NCBI RefSeq assembly: GCF_002892835.1
Contig: NZ_PJMB01000012.1
Coordinates: 1-64,000 of the forward strand
From: Arthrobacter sp. AFG7.2
GTDB lineage: Bacteria; Actinomycetota; Actinomycetes; Actinomycetales; Micrococcaceae
Direction of reading: 5' to 3'
Length of the DNA: 64,000 nt
Part shown: positions 40,966-50,065 of the stretch, one piece after another
Layout: each line of letters starts with the position of its first letter
How positions within the stretch are numbered: position 1 is the stretch's first letter
Made by a program: the position numbers and the translations under genes
Notes under the pieces: generated by a model
What the model saw: the letters and a program-made list of their open reading frames with translations, nothing else
Told to the model about the DNA's origin: nothing
Database searches by the model: none

Positions 40966-41637
40966 GTGACAGAGCTGACTGGCCCGTACACCTATTCAAG
41001 TGCCCTGGGGGACAACCAGTGCCTGGCCGGCACGTACCGCGTGGATCTTGAGGCCTGGAAGATCTCCTGGTCGGATGGCATGTTCCAGGTTCACGGATAC
41101 CAGCGGGGCGAAGTTGTCCCCACCATGGACCTCCTGTTTTCCCACAAGCATCCGGAGGACCGGCCGCGCTGTGAGGAAATCGTGGCGCAGGTGTCACGGA
41201 GCGGCGGCTATTACTGCATGTACCACCGGATCATCGACGCCCAGGGACGGACCCGGCGGGTGTTGACCTCGGGTGACGCGATTCTCCAGGACGGCAAGGT
41301 CACCGCGCTGGAAGGCGTGATGATCGACCTCACCTCAACGCTGCAGCGCGAAACCGAACAGACGGCGCGTGATGCCGTGAAGGGGGCAACCTCCACCCGG
41401 GCGGTGATTGACCAGGCCCGCGGCATCCTGATGGGGCAGTTGAAGATGGGGGCGGAGAACGCCTTCCAGATGCTGGTGAGCACCAGCAGCCACAGGAACG
41501 TCAAGCTGGTGGTTGTTGCCGCGGAGCTGGTGCAGCTGGCGAACTCTGAGGAGGCGGGCGAGTTCCTGGAGTCGGCGGTCAAAGCGATTGCGATGCAGGG
41601 CCGGGGGGTTCCGGTCCCGGGCAGCCGTGCAGGCTAG
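40966..41637 (+). CDS. PAS-ANTAR regulator
   Basis: 223-aa regulator. A PAS-fold sensor (about 15-120, with SWSDGMFQVHGYQRGEVVP) is followed by a C-terminal ANTAR domain (about 150-205, AVIDQARGILMGQLKMGAENAFQMLVSTSSHRN). ANTAR domains bind paired hexaloop RNA hairpins and prevent termination. GTG 40966 is preferred: GGAGGT lies 5 nt upstream, and the alternative GTG at 40909 lacks a site. Target RNA unknown. Divergent from the copper operon. Confidence 0.85.
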   Translation: MTELTGPYTYSSALGDNQCLAGTYRVDLEAWKISWSDGMFQVHGYQRGEVVPTMDLLFSHKHPEDRPRCEEIVAQVSRSGGYYCMYHRIIDAQGRTRRVLTSGDAILQDGKVTALEGVMIDLTSTLQRETEQTARDAVKGATSTRAVIDQARGILMGQLKMGAENAFQMLVSTSSHRNVKLVVVAAELVQLANSEEAGEFLESAVKAIAMQGRGVPVPGSRAG

Positions 41638-41689
41638 GGGCTGCTGCGGAGGTGCTGGCCGCTCCTGACGTTGGGCGCCGGGGCTCGGT

Positions 41690-42349
41690 CTAGTGGTGCT
41701 CCACCCAGCAGGCCAGGATGGTGGTGGACAGCTGGTAGGCGAGGGCGTTCCGCGTAATGGCGTCCGGGCCGAGAGCGTTCGGCAGGTCTGATGCGTCCAC
41801 CTGCAGCACGAAGCTGTCTTTCTGGAAAACCGCCGAGCCGTCCGCCGTTTCGTAGGCAGGAAAACCGAGGTTGGCGAGCCCCTTGATGGGCGTAGCATCC
41901 ACGGCCAATGCCTGCATGGCATCAAAATACGTCAGCGCTGCTGCCTGATCCGGTGCTTCCCGGACGGAAATCTCCAGCGGGCCGTCGTCCAGGTGGTAAA
42001 TGCAGGTGAACGTGCTGTCCGCCCAGTTGTTGACCGTGTGCGGGTCCTGATCGAGGTCCAGGATGGCGGTAAGCCTGTCCATCGGCTGATCCCCGCACAC
42101 CATCCTGGCGGCCTCACTGGGCCCATTGCCGGCGATGCGCGGGGAAGGGGTACCGCCGCCATGGTGTCCGGCGTGGCCGCCCTGGGCGGAGGATGAAGGC
42201 GCTTGTGACCCTGCTGCCGGTTGTGTGGCAGACGAGGAAGGGGCGCCCGACGGCGGCGCCTGGCCCACAGACCCAGCCGCAGCAGCGCAGCCGGAGAGCA
42301 GCAGGGTGGAAAGTGCCAGCGAAGCCAGCTGTGGGGTGCGGTGCGTCAT
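41690..42349 (-). CDS. Lipoprotein of unknown function
   Basis: 219-aa protein with lipobox STLLLSGCAAAA, a Ser/Pro/Ala spacer with HAGHHGGG, then a globular domain (about 75-219) with three Cys (ARMVCGDQ, FTCIYHL, ILACWVEHH). No domain recognised. Third gene of the CHRD-sortase-lipoprotein operon. Confidence 0.72.
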   Translation of the reverse strand: MTHRTPQLASLALSTLLLSGCAAAAGSVGQAPPSGAPSSSATQPAAGSQAPSSSAQGGHAGHHGGGTPSPRIAGNGPSEAARMVCGDQPMDRLTAILDLDQDPHTVNNWADSTFTCIYHLDDGPLEISVREAPDQAAALTYFDAMQALAVDATPIKGLANLGFPAYETADGSAVFQKDSFVLQVDASDLPNALGPDAITRNALAYQLSTTILACWVEHH

Positions 42350-42426
42350 GGCTCTTCCGTCCTGGCCGCGCGAGCGTTCGGGTCTGCGGCCGGTTATTCG
42401 GCGTGGGGGTGAGGCTGGTCAGCAGG

Positions 42427-43122
42427 TCAGGCTTTGAGCTTCGCGTAGATGACGTAGTTGTCGTCAAAGAGCCCGGTGGCGGGGTCGTAGCCGTCACAGG
42501 TGATCAGCCGGAGTTCGGAGCCCGTTGTGTTGCCGTAGACCTCCAGCGTGGGGAATTCGGTCTTGCTGTACAGGGCTCCGCGGTCAACGGTGAACACAGC
42601 GGTGCTGCCGTCGGCCCGGATTACGTTGACCTCGGCACCGGGGGTGAGTTTCCGGAGGTCGGCGAAGACGCCGCCGCGGCCGTTGGGTGAGTTCACGTGG
42701 CCCAGCATGACGGAGGGGCCGCGCTCGCCGGGGGTGGGCGAGCCGTTGTACCAGCTGGCCGGGGCACCGTTGCCGGTGTCCTCGGGTACTTCGAGGGAGC
42801 CGTTTTCCCGCAGGCCAAGCTTGAGGAGGTCGGTCCGCACGCCGATAACCGGGATTTCCAGGGTTACCGGCTCGGACCGGGCCAGTACTGCCGGTCCTGC
42901 GGTGGCAGGCGCGGCGGCCTGACCTGCAGGTGCCTGCACCGGAGGACTGGCTGCGGCCGTGGTGGGCGGCGCGGAAGCTGCGGCGGAAGCGGAAGGTGGA
43001 GTGCCGGCGTCGGACATTCCGGAACTTTCGGTGCCGCAGCCGGCCAGGGTGAGCAGGAGCAGAACCCCGGCCGCCGTGGCGGCCCGGAGGCCCCCGCGGC
43101 GGCCGGAATTCATGGTTGTCAC
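42427..43122 (-). CDS. Class E/F-type sortase (lipoprotein-like N-terminus)
   Basis: 231-aa sortase. Catalytic His in MLGHVNSPNGRGGVF, Cys in LRLITCDGYDP; the beta-barrel begins at ALEIPVIGV-like LEIPVIGVRTDLLKLGL. Closest to actinobacterial class F. The N-terminus (GVLLLLTLAGCGTESS) ends in a lipobox-like LAGC rather than a plain transmembrane helix, so it may be lipid-anchored. GTG 43122 or ATG 43113. Likely anchors the upstream CHRD protein, and perhaps the LAYTG protease. Confidence 0.87.
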   Translation of the reverse strand: MTTMNSGRRGGLRAATAAGVLLLLTLAGCGTESSGMSDAGTPPSASAAASAPPTTAAASPPVQAPAGQAAAPATAGPAVLARSEPVTLEIPVIGVRTDLLKLGLRENGSLEVPEDTGNGAPASWYNGSPTPGERGPSVMLGHVNSPNGRGGVFADLRKLTPGAEVNVIRADGSTAVFTVDRGALYSKTEFPTLEVYGNTTGSELRLITCDGYDPATGLFDDNYVIYAKLKA

Positions 43123-43146
43123 AGTGATGGTCCAGTCAGCCCGGAA

Positions 43147-43923
43147 TTAGGCTGCTGCGCCGGCGCTGCGGCGGCGGACAACGTAAGCGCCTCCGGCGAG
43201 GGCGACGAGGGCCAGGCCACCACCGAGGGCGAGGGCGCCGGTGTCAGTGCCGGTTTCGGTGGCGATGCCGGTATCAGCGCCGCCTGCCGGCATCTTCATT
43301 TGCCCGGCAGTCAACGTACCGCACAGGGCGGGTGAGGTGGCGGCCAGCGGAAGTTCAGGGACAAGATCGCTCTTGGCGGCCTGGCCTGCTGCGCTCAGCG
43401 TTGCCGGGTCAAGGCCATGAACCACAACTACGGCAGTCCCTGCTTCCAGGGCAGCTTTGGTTTCGGCGTTCAATTCGAACGTACGGTCAACCGTGTAGGC
43501 CGCTCCCTGGCCGGCGACCTTGAGGTCCAGTCCTGCTGCGGGGCTGGTGTCACCGCTGGTGGACAGGGTGGTGACGATGCCGCCGTAGCCCGGGGCACCT
43601 TCGGTGGTGGAGATGACCTGGTCGCCGTCCTTGTCTGCCGAAGGGGCAGGGCACACGCCCTGGGCGCCGCCATGGATGTGCTGGACGTGCGGGTACGGGG
43701 CGTCCATGAAGGTCGCGGCCAGCCCGGAGACTTTCAGGACAGCGTGGGCCTGGTTGCCCGTGACATCAACAGTGATGCTGCCGGAGGCCGAGCTGCCGTT
43801 GATCTGGCCCAGGGTGGACTGGTAGTGGTCGGCTCCGTCATGGGCCATGGCGGGGGCGCCTGAAAGCGCGAGGGCGCCCAAAGCCAGGGTAGGTACGGCA
43901 AGGAAGCGAATTGTCTTGTTCAT
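43147..43923 (-). CDS. Secreted CHRD-domain protein with cell-wall sorting-type C-terminus
   Basis: 258-aa exported protein. Signal peptide about 1-28 (APAMAHDG). CHRD-like domain (about 30-190) with HVQHIHGGAQGVCPAPSADKDGD. The tail has a TG-containing segment (ATETGTDTG), a hydrophobic span (ALALGGGLALVALAGGAYVV) and RRRS, the layout of a sortase substrate, although a clean LPxTG is absent. First gene of the operon with sortase and lipoprotein. Function at the surface unknown. Confidence 0.82.
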   Translation of the reverse strand: MNKTIRFLAVPTLALGALALSGAPAMAHDGADHYQSTLGQINGSSASGSITVDVTGNQAHAVLKVSGLAATFMDAPYPHVQHIHGGAQGVCPAPSADKDGDQVISTTEGAPGYGGIVTTLSTSGDTSPAAGLDLKVAGQGAAYTVDRTFELNAETKAALEAGTAVVVVHGLDPATLSAAGQAAKSDLVPELPLAATSPALCGTLTAGQMKMPAGGADTGIATETGTDTGALALGGGLALVALAGGAYVVRRRSAGAAA

Positions 43924-44146
43924 CGGAAAGCAGTCTCCTCATACACGTGACGTTCGTCCCAGATGAGGGACAGGAGTACTTCGAAGCCACTGCTGTTACG
44001 GATGGGAAAAATGTTAACTGGGCCACAAAATGCCATTTCCGCGTGTGGGCCAAACGGCAGGAAGGCCCGGCTGTAGGATGGATCGAAGGTGCGCCGGGAA
44101 GTCTGGTCGGCATAATTTTGTCGAACCTAATTGTGAGGATGCCTTC

Positions 44147-45487
44147 ATGAGCAAAACCACTCCACCAAGCCCCCAGCGCTCCACGATCTTCGGCCGGGGC
44201 AGTTACGCCGAGTCGCTCCGTATCGGCGAAATCCTCCGCAAGGAGACTGTGGGCGGCGCCCTCCTGGTCGCTGCGGCTGTGATCGCCCTGATCTGGGCCA
44301 ATTCGCCGGCCTCGGACAGCTACTTCGCGCTTCGGGACCTCAAGGTGGGGTACGAACCCTGGCACCTGGAGCTCAGCCTGGGCGCGTGGGCTGCTGATGG
44401 GCTGCTGGCCATCTTCTTCTTCCTGGTGGGCCTGGAACTCAAGCGCGAGTTCGTGGCCGGGGACCTGCGCCAGCTCAACAAATCGATTGTCCCCGTGGCC
44501 GCGGCCGCGGGCGGCGTCATTGTTCCCGCTCTCATTTACGTGGTGATCAACCTGGCCAGCCCGGAGACCCTGCGCGGCTGGGCCATCCCCACAGCCACGG
44601 ATATCGCCTTCGCAGTGGCGGTGCTGGCCATCATCGGTTCCCACCTGCCCAGTGCGCTGCGCATCTTTTTGCTCACCCTCGCAGTGGTGGATGACCTCAT
44701 CGCCATCACCATCATCGCTTTCTTCTACACCAGCGACCTTCAGGTCACGCCGCTGCTCCTGGCGCTTGTCCCGTTGGCGCTCTACGCTTTCCTGGCCCAC
44801 AAGTTCCGTTACTTCTTTGGCCTGAAAGCCCCGGCTGCCTGGCTGATCCTGCTGCCCATCGGCGTCGTCACCTGGGCCCTGGTCCATGCGTCCGGTATCC
44901 ACGCCACGGTGGCCGGTGTCCTGCTGGGCTTCGCCGTTCCCGTACTCCGCTCCCAGGCGGCGGGCGGACCCGACGCAGGGCCGGGGCTGGCGGAAATCTT
45001 CGAGCACCGGTTCCGGCCCATCTCGGCAGGCATTGCCGTCCCCATTTTTGCTTTCTTCTCCGCAGGTGTTGCCGTTGGCGGCTGGGAGGGACTGGGTTCT
45101 GCCCTGGTGGATCCGGTGGCGCTGGGCATCATTGCCGGCCTGGTCCTTGGCAAGCCGATCGGTATCATGGGCACCACCTGGCTGCTGACCAAAATGAGCC
45201 GGGCCGAGCTGGACAAGTCGTTCAAGTGGATTGATGTCTTCGGTGTGGCCCTCCTGGCTGGCATCGGCTTCACTGTGTCCCTGCTGGTGGCCGAGCTCAG
45301 CTTCGGGCAGGGGAGCCTGCACGATGACCACGCCAAGGTGGGCATCCTTGCCGCCTCCTTGCTGGCGGCGCTGCTGGCCACCCTGGTGCTGAGGACCAGG
45401 AACCGGCACTACCGGGCAGAGGAAGAAGCCGAGCGCGTGGACGCGGACCAGGACGGCATTCCGGACGTGTACCAGGACAGGACCTGA
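44147..45487 (+). CDS. nhaA: Na+/H+ antiporter NhaA
   Basis: 446-aa antiporter with about 11 membrane segments. [19 protein letters not shown] after the second helix, [14 protein letters not shown], and the ion-binding pair in [17 protein letters not shown] are family hallmarks. The C-terminal tail is hydrophilic and acidic. Expels Na+ in exchange for protons and helps at high pH and salt. ATG 44147 with GAGGA. Monocistronic, terminated by a long hairpin. Confidence 0.94.
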   Translation: MSKTTPPSPQRSTIFGRGSYAESLRIGEILRKETVGGALLVAAAVIALIWANSPASDSYFALRDLKVGYEPWHLELSLGAWAADGLLAIFFFLVGLELKREFVAGDLRQLNKSIVPVAAAAGGVIVPALIYVVINLASPETLRGWAIPTATDIAFAVAVLAIIGSHLPSALRIFLLTLAVVDDLIAITIIAFFYTSDLQVTPLLLALVPLALYAFLAHKFRYFFGLKAPAAWLILLPIGVVTWALVHASGIHATVAGVLLGFAVPVLRSQAAGGPDAGPGLAEIFEHRFRPISAGIAVPIFAFFSAGVAVGGWEGLGSALVDPVALGIIAGLVLGKPIGIMGTTWLLTKMSRAELDKSFKWIDVFGVALLAGIGFTVSLLVAELSFGQGSLHDDHAKVGILAASLLAALLATLVLRTRNRHYRAEEEAERVDADQDGIPDVYQDRT

Positions 45488-45508
45488 GCGCAGGGCTCCA
45501 TACACCAA

Positions 45509-45564
45509 CGCGGGGTCACTCCGCGCCCGTTCCGTATCCGGACGGGCCGGGAGTGACCCCGCGT
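45509..45564. terminator. Terminator of nhaA
   Basis: Long stem ACGCGGGGTCACTCC.../...GGGAGTGACCCCGCGT with an internal CCCG/CGGG extension, then TTTGTTGTT. Lies between convergent genes. Confidence 0.85.
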
Positions 45565-45590
45565 TTGTTGTTGGCCGTGGAAGTGTCCGC

Positions 45591-45854
45591 CTAGCGGCGC
45601 ACTGACCGCCGGCGCCCCACGACGGCCTCAGCCGTTCCCACGAGCAGCACCGAGGCGATAACGGCCACGATGAAGCCCAGGAAGTTCAGCTCGAAGATGT
45701 CGCCGGTGCGCAGCAGTGACGCCACCACTCCGCCGATGACCGAGCCCACGAGGCCCAGCAGGAGGGTGGCCAGCAGGCCGAGGTTCTGCTTGCCCGGCTT
45801 GATGAGGCGGGCAAGGGCGCCGATGATGAGGCCGGCAACGATGAATCCAATCAC
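45591..45854 (-). CDS. GlsB/YeaQ/YmgE family (transglycosylase-associated) membrane protein
   Basis: 87-aa protein with three hydrophobic segments: FIVAGLIIGALARLIKPGKQ, LLLGLVGSVIGGVVA and FIVAVIASVLLVGTAEAV. The GxxxxxxxRLIKPGKQN motif identifies the family. Stress-related in enteric bacteria; exact role unknown. ATG 45854. Confidence 0.9.
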   Translation of the reverse strand: MIGFIVAGLIIGALARLIKPGKQNLGLLATLLLGLVGSVIGGVVASLLRTGDIFELNFLGFIVAVIASVLLVGTAEAVVGRRRSVRR

Positions 45855-45955
45855 GGTGTGCTCCTTAGTGGTGGTTGCGGGCGGATCAAGCCCGTACTGC
45901 CGCAGCGGTGCCGCAATGGGTCCATTCTATGCAGGGCAGAACGCTGGCCCCTGCA

Positions 45956-46753
45956 CTATCCCTCCAGCGCAGTCCTGGCGTTCTGCCTGGCAATGCCCCT
46001 GCCGTTCATCGCCCCGACCACCGCAGCTGCGGTCTCCCGCAGCTTCCTGTTCCGGTCGCTGGAGGACCGGGTCAGCTCGTGGATGGCTTCTTCATGGGTA
46101 CAGCGGTTCTGCACCATGATCACGCCGACTGCCATGTCGATCATGGCTCGGGACTTCATGGCAGCGGCGAGGTCGTCGCTGGTCCCACGCAGGGCGGCAA
46201 GCCGTAGCGCCAGCTGCAGCGACTTCGAAGCGTTGGCCACGAAGTTCCGGGCTGTCGCAATATCAGATGGGGAAAGGCTCCCGGGCCTTTCGGCATACAG
46301 GTTGACCACGGCCTCTGCTCCGCCCGCGAGTTCCATCGGGATGGCCAGAATAAGGCCGATGCCCTGGTCCGCTGCCTCCCCGATGTATTCGGGCCACCGC
46401 CGTTCCTGCCTGGTGTCCTGGACCAGGACCGTCTCGTGCCGCCGCAGGGCAGTGAGGCAAGGACCGTCGTCGAACCCGTTCTGCAGCTCATCCAGTGACC
46501 GGGCGCGCTTATCACTGCTCGCGGCCACGGTGGGTTTCCGGTGCCTGATCACGGTGACGCCGCAGTGCAGGGGTCCTGCGGTGGTGGACAGCGTGGAGGA
46601 AGCGAGAACGGCAAGTTCCTGAAGAAAGCTGTTGACGTCCCGGCTGGTGAGGACCATCTCCTGCAGTCCTGCGTTTTCATCCGGGATCCACGGCTCTCCG
46701 CTGTCCCCCGTGCTGCCGTGCGGCTGTCCCTCGCTCAACCGGGCCTCCTTCAT
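45956..46753 (-). CDS. GAF-ANTAR regulator 1
   Basis: 265-aa regulator. A GAF sensor (about 40-185, with DGPCLTALRRHETVLVQDTR) and a C-terminal ANTAR domain (about 200-250, MIDMAVGVIMVQNRCTHEEAIHELTRSSSDRNRKLRE). Predicted RNA-binding antiterminator responding to a GAF ligand or redox signal. Monocistronic. ATG 46753. Confidence 0.88.
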   Translation of the reverse strand: MKEARLSEGQPHGSTGDSGEPWIPDENAGLQEMVLTSRDVNSFLQELAVLASSTLSTTAGPLHCGVTVIRHRKPTVAASSDKRARSLDELQNGFDDGPCLTALRRHETVLVQDTRQERRWPEYIGEAADQGIGLILAIPMELAGGAEAVVNLYAERPGSLSPSDIATARNFVANASKSLQLALRLAALRGTSDDLAAAMKSRAMIDMAVGVIMVQNRCTHEEAIHELTRSSSDRNRKLRETAAAVVGAMNGRGIARQNARTALEG

Positions 46754-46811
46754 TGAAGAGTTCTTCCGGTATCAGAGGTTACTTTGTCAGCCCCGGCCCT
46801 GGAAACCTGCC

Positions 46812-47036
46812 TTACGCCGTGGCCAGCGGCTTGGCCTGTACCTCCGCATGCCGGATCTCCAGCGCCTCCGGGTCCAGAAGCTTCCTCGCGCCGGTCCTCG
46901 CGTCCAGGATCCAGAACAGTTCCAAGGCAGGAACCACCTCCGTCACCCGCCCCCGGTGGAACAGCTTGCCGTTGTGCCACGCCTCGATCTGGTCACCGAT
47001 CCGAAGCTGTGCGGTCAGTACTTTTTGTGCCTCCAT
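46812..47036 (-). CDS. Small conserved-looking protein of unknown function
   Basis: 74-aa protein starting MEAQKVLTAQLRIGDQIEAWHNGKLFHRGRVTEVVPALELFWILDARTG. Predicted as a small beta-barrel (SH3/Tudor-like) by alternation of strands; no named family recognised. ATG 47036 with AGGAGG. Lies upstream of the GAF-ANTAR gene in the same orientation. Confidence 0.68.
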   Translation of the reverse strand: MEAQKVLTAQLRIGDQIEAWHNGKLFHRGRVTEVVPALELFWILDARTGARKLLDPEALEIRHAEVQAKPLATA

Positions 47037-47160
47037 AATGCGCCTCCTGCTGTTGTATCCCCGTAGCTCCAGCATGCCGTGGACACGTTGCTGAAATGTT
47101 TCAATCCAGTGTTTTTCCTGTGACGTTTGGGGCTGACGGGGAATGCCCGTGGCGGCCCGG

Positions 47161-47237
47161 GACGCGCATCAGCAGGATCGACGCGCAAGCTCCATGTCGC
47201 ACCGGGTATATCAGCTGCGGCAGGGAATCTGCGGGTC
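47161..47237. repeat. Dispersed palindromic element, copy 2
   Basis: A leading GACGCGCATC, then GACGCGCAAGCTC 19 nt later, and a right arm TGCGGCAGGGAATCTGCGGGTC, aligned with copies at 32041-32120 and 51570-51665. Lies between the 74-aa gene and the metallo-beta-lactamase-fold gene. Confidence 0.6.
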
Positions 47238-47302
47238 GCCAGCGGATGGGCGCGTCGAAACGCGGAGGGTCAACGTACGACGGCGGGTGGCCGGCTGAGC
47301 GG

Positions 47303-48079
47303 TCAGGATTCAGCCTGGTGCCGGGCGGCCGCCACTGCCTCCTCGATCCCGCCCGTCCAGGGCTCGCCATGGCCCGGGAGTACCAGCGAAGCGCCGGTCT
47401 GTTCCAACTGGGTCAGGGTGTCCAGGTTCTGGCGGCTGTCCATGGTGGCGGCCCCAGCCACAATCCGCGGACCGGTGCGCCGGGTATACGGATCCAGCGT
47501 CACCAGGGCATCCCCGCTGAACAGCACGTCCCGGTCCCGCAGGTAGAGCCCGCAGTGGCCGGCAGTATGTCCGGGAGAAAACACCACCTCCGGCGAACCC
47601 GGCACCGGAAGCGCCGTGCTCCCGGTTTCTGCGGGAAACAGCTTCAGCTCGTCCACGCCGCGCACCCGCAATGCACCCGCTTTGGTCATGCTCGCCAGGA
47701 CGGGGAGGCCGCCGGGGTGCGCCAGCGCGAAAACGAAGCGGGACTTTTCATGCCGGTACCGGTAGGGATGGCGGGCAATGTAGGAGTCACCGCCGTGCAC
47801 CCAGACCGGCACGCCAAACTCCGTGTGCAGCCGGTGTGCCAGGCCCAGATGGTCGAAGTGGGCATGGGTCAGGACCAAGGCGGCGATGTCGTCCACGGAG
47901 TGCCCCAGTCCCCGTATGGAGTCATCCAGGGTTTTCCAGGAGGCGGGCAGCCCGGAATCCACCAGGATCAGGCCATCCGGACTTTCCACCAGATAAAAAT
48001 TGACGTACGCCTCGGAAATCCTGTGCACGCCGTCGGCCACTGTGGTGAAAGCAGCCCGGCGCTGTTCAGCCTGGGTCAT
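47303..48079 (-). CDS. Metallo-beta-lactamase-fold hydrolase
   Basis: 258-aa MBL-fold protein. Metal motif LTHAHFDHLGLAHRL, further ligands in FSPGHTAGHCG, SGDALVTLDP and LVLPGHGEPWT. Similar to glyoxalase II-like and quorum-quenching hydrolases; substrate unknown. The ATG overlaps the stop of the upstream gene (ATGA), so it is the third gene of the alcohol dehydrogenase operon. Confidence 0.88.
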   Translation of the reverse strand: MTQAEQRRAAFTTVADGVHRISEAYVNFYLVESPDGLILVDSGLPASWKTLDDSIRGLGHSVDDIAALVLTHAHFDHLGLAHRLHTEFGVPVWVHGGDSYIARHPYRYRHEKSRFVFALAHPGGLPVLASMTKAGALRVRGVDELKLFPAETGSTALPVPGSPEVVFSPGHTAGHCGLYLRDRDVLFSGDALVTLDPYTRRTGPRIVAGAATMDSRQNLDTLTQLEQTGASLVLPGHGEPWTGGIEEAVAAARHQAES

Positions 48080-48681
48080 TTCCGCGCCCCCGCCCGGGAC
48101 TGCAGTCCTCTGCTGAGGGTCCGGATGGCAGCGGCCGCGCCGAGTCCCGCCACCACCCACGGCCCGCCGACCAGAATCGGGTCGATCCACTGGTGGTTCA
48201 CGTCGGCCCGCTTGCTGCCGAACCGTGAGCGCAGGCCATGCCGGGCAGGCTCGCTGAGGATGCCCGTTTCGGTGACGGGATTGTCGGGGCGCGTGGTGGC
48301 GAGGGAGCGGAGGTGCTGTTCCCAGGCATCCACCCTGTCAGCGGCAATCAGCAGCAGCCAATGGGCGGCCCGTCCCTCGCTGAACCTGGCATAGGCGTAC
48401 TTCCGGATGGCGCCCGAGGCACCCTTGGGCGGCGTCGACGTGCCGAAAACCGGGGTGAGGAAGGCGTGCTCAATGGACCGCTCCCGCGGCCACTCCTCCC
48501 GCTGGCGCTCCGGAAAGTCCCAGTGCGCGCCGGTTTCGATCCCCGGTTGTTCGCGGGGAAACGACGGACGGTCCGCCGGGTCGAGGTCCACACCCCAGCC
48601 CGGAATGCGGGCGCGGAGGGCTTCGGAGGACTCCTTCAAGGCGGGCTTGCCGGCGGTGTAAGGCGTTGCTATGTCAGCCAT
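48076..48681 (-). CDS. Hypothetical protein with C-terminal hydrophobic segment
   Basis: 201-aa protein from ATG 48681 (AAGGAAGAG site). It starts MADIATPYTAGKPALKESSEALRARIPGWGVDLDPADRPSFPRE, and a region (about 150-190) with GGPWVVAGLGAAAAIRTL may be membrane-associated. No family recognised. Sits between an alcohol dehydrogenase and an MBL hydrolase with tight spacing, so it probably works with them. Confidence 0.72.
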   Translation of the reverse strand: MADIATPYTAGKPALKESSEALRARIPGWGVDLDPADRPSFPREQPGIETGAHWDFPERQREEWPRERSIEHAFLTPVFGTSTPPKGASGAIRKYAYARFSEGRAAHWLLLIAADRVDAWEQHLRSLATTRPDNPVTETGILSEPARHGLRSRFGSKRADVNHQWIDPILVGGPWVVAGLGAAAAIRTLSRGLQSRAGARK

Positions 48682-48694
48682 GGTGCTCTTCCTT

Positions 48695-49843
48695 TCAGGC
48701 CGGGGTGGAGATGATGAGCGGCTTGATGCACTCATCAAGTTTTGCGGAGAACATGTGGTAGCCCTCCGAGATGTGTTCCAGCGGGATGCGGTGCGTCACG
48801 ATGTCGCTGGGCTTGAGGTACCCGTTCCGGATGTGCTCGAACAGGCGCGGCCACTGCCGTTTGACCGGGCACTGGTTCATCCGCAGAGTGAGGCCCTTGT
48901 TCACCGCGTCCCCGAACTTCACGGCGCTGAAGATGGGCCCGTACGCACCCACCACGGACACGGTGCCGCCCTTGCGGACAGCGTCGATGGCCCAGTTCAG
49001 CGCCACCGGCGAACCGCCCTGCAGCTTCAATTTGGTACCCGTCACGTGCTGGACGAAGTTGCCGTCCGCCTCTGCCCCCACCGCATCAATCACGACGTCG
49101 GCGCCCAGGTAGTCGGTGGCTTTCTTCAGGTGCCCCACGATGTCGTCGTACTCCACGAAGTTGTACGTCTCGGCATGGGCAAAAGTCCGGGCCTTCTCGA
49201 GCCGGTACTCCAGGTGGTCGATCACGATGACCCGGCCGGCGCCCATCAGCCAGGCGGATTTCGCGGCGAACAGCCCCACGGGCCCGGCGCCGAACACCAC
49301 CACCGTGTCGCCCTCCACGATGTCGCCGAGCTGGGCCCCGAAGTAGCCGGTGGGCAGGGCATCGGTGAGGAGCACCGCGTCCTCTTCGTCCATCCAGTCC
49401 GGGATCTTCGATGGCCCCACGTCCGCAAAGGGGACCCGGACGAACTCGGCCTGGCCGCCGTCGTAACCTCCGCAGGTGTGGGAGTAGCCGTAGATGCCGC
49501 CCACCGCCGTCGCGTTCGGGTTCACGTTGTGGCAGTTCGAGTACAGGCCGCGGGAGCAGAAGTAGCATGAGCCGCAGTACACGTTGAACGGGACCATCAC
49601 GCGGTCGCCCACGGCGAGGTTCTGCACCGAGGAACCAACCTCGTGCACCACGCCCACGAACTCGTGCCCGAACGTCATTCCCACCCGCGTGTCCGGCATC
49701 ATGCCGTGGTAGAGGTGCAGGTCAGAGCCGCAAATGGCTCCAGTGGTCACTCTGACGATCGCGTCGTTGGGGTGCTCGATCCTGGGGATGTCTTTTTCTT
49801 CGACCCGGATTTTGTACGGGCCGCGGTAAACCATTGCTCTCAA
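48695..49843 (-). CDS. Zinc-dependent alcohol dehydrogenase (MDR family)
   Basis: 382-aa MDR dehydrogenase. Catalytic zinc: GAICGSDLHLYHG and FGHEFVGVVHEVG. Structural zinc: four Cys in NVYCGSCYFCSRGLYSNC. NAD-binding VVVFGAGPVGLFAAKSAWLMGA. Resembles formaldehyde/glutathione-independent dehydrogenases of actinobacteria; substrate not fixed. Start TTG 49843 gives the family-typical MRAMVYRG; ATG 49834 is the alternative. First gene of a three-gene operon. Confidence 0.9.
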   Translation of the reverse strand: MRAMVYRGPYKIRVEEKDIPRIEHPNDAIVRVTTGAICGSDLHLYHGMMPDTRVGMTFGHEFVGVVHEVGSSVQNLAVGDRVMVPFNVYCGSCYFCSRGLYSNCHNVNPNATAVGGIYGYSHTCGGYDGGQAEFVRVPFADVGPSKIPDWMDEEDAVLLTDALPTGYFGAQLGDIVEGDTVVVFGAGPVGLFAAKSAWLMGAGRVIVIDHLEYRLEKARTFAHAETYNFVEYDDIVGHLKKATDYLGADVVIDAVGAEADGNFVQHVTGTKLKLQGGSPVALNWAIDAVRKGGTVSVVGAYGPIFSAVKFGDAVNKGLTLRMNQCPVKRQWPRLFEHIRNGYLKPSDIVTHRIPLEHISEGYHMFSAKLDECIKPLIISTPA

Positions 49844-50065
49844 GGGGTGCCGCCTCAGATGTTGGCTGGCAGTGGGAGGGCCCTGTCCGTGCAGGAGCCA
49901 CCCCTTTGCTTGAGGTTCCACCGCAATGCTTCACAGGCTTCCACCTCCGGGGGGCGCGGTCAAGGGCCCCGCGGTTCAGGCACCTTTAGGCGCCTTCAGC
50001 GGGTAAAACGTCCGACGGCGGGTAGGAACCCAGTGAAAGGTGCACCGGAGAAGGGGGAGCGAGCG

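Noticed and set aside
43838..45508. 556-codon minus-strand open frame over nhaA
   Set aside because: Full NhaA with all helices is on the plus strand, and this frame shows only Gln/Gly/Arg-rich shadow sequence.
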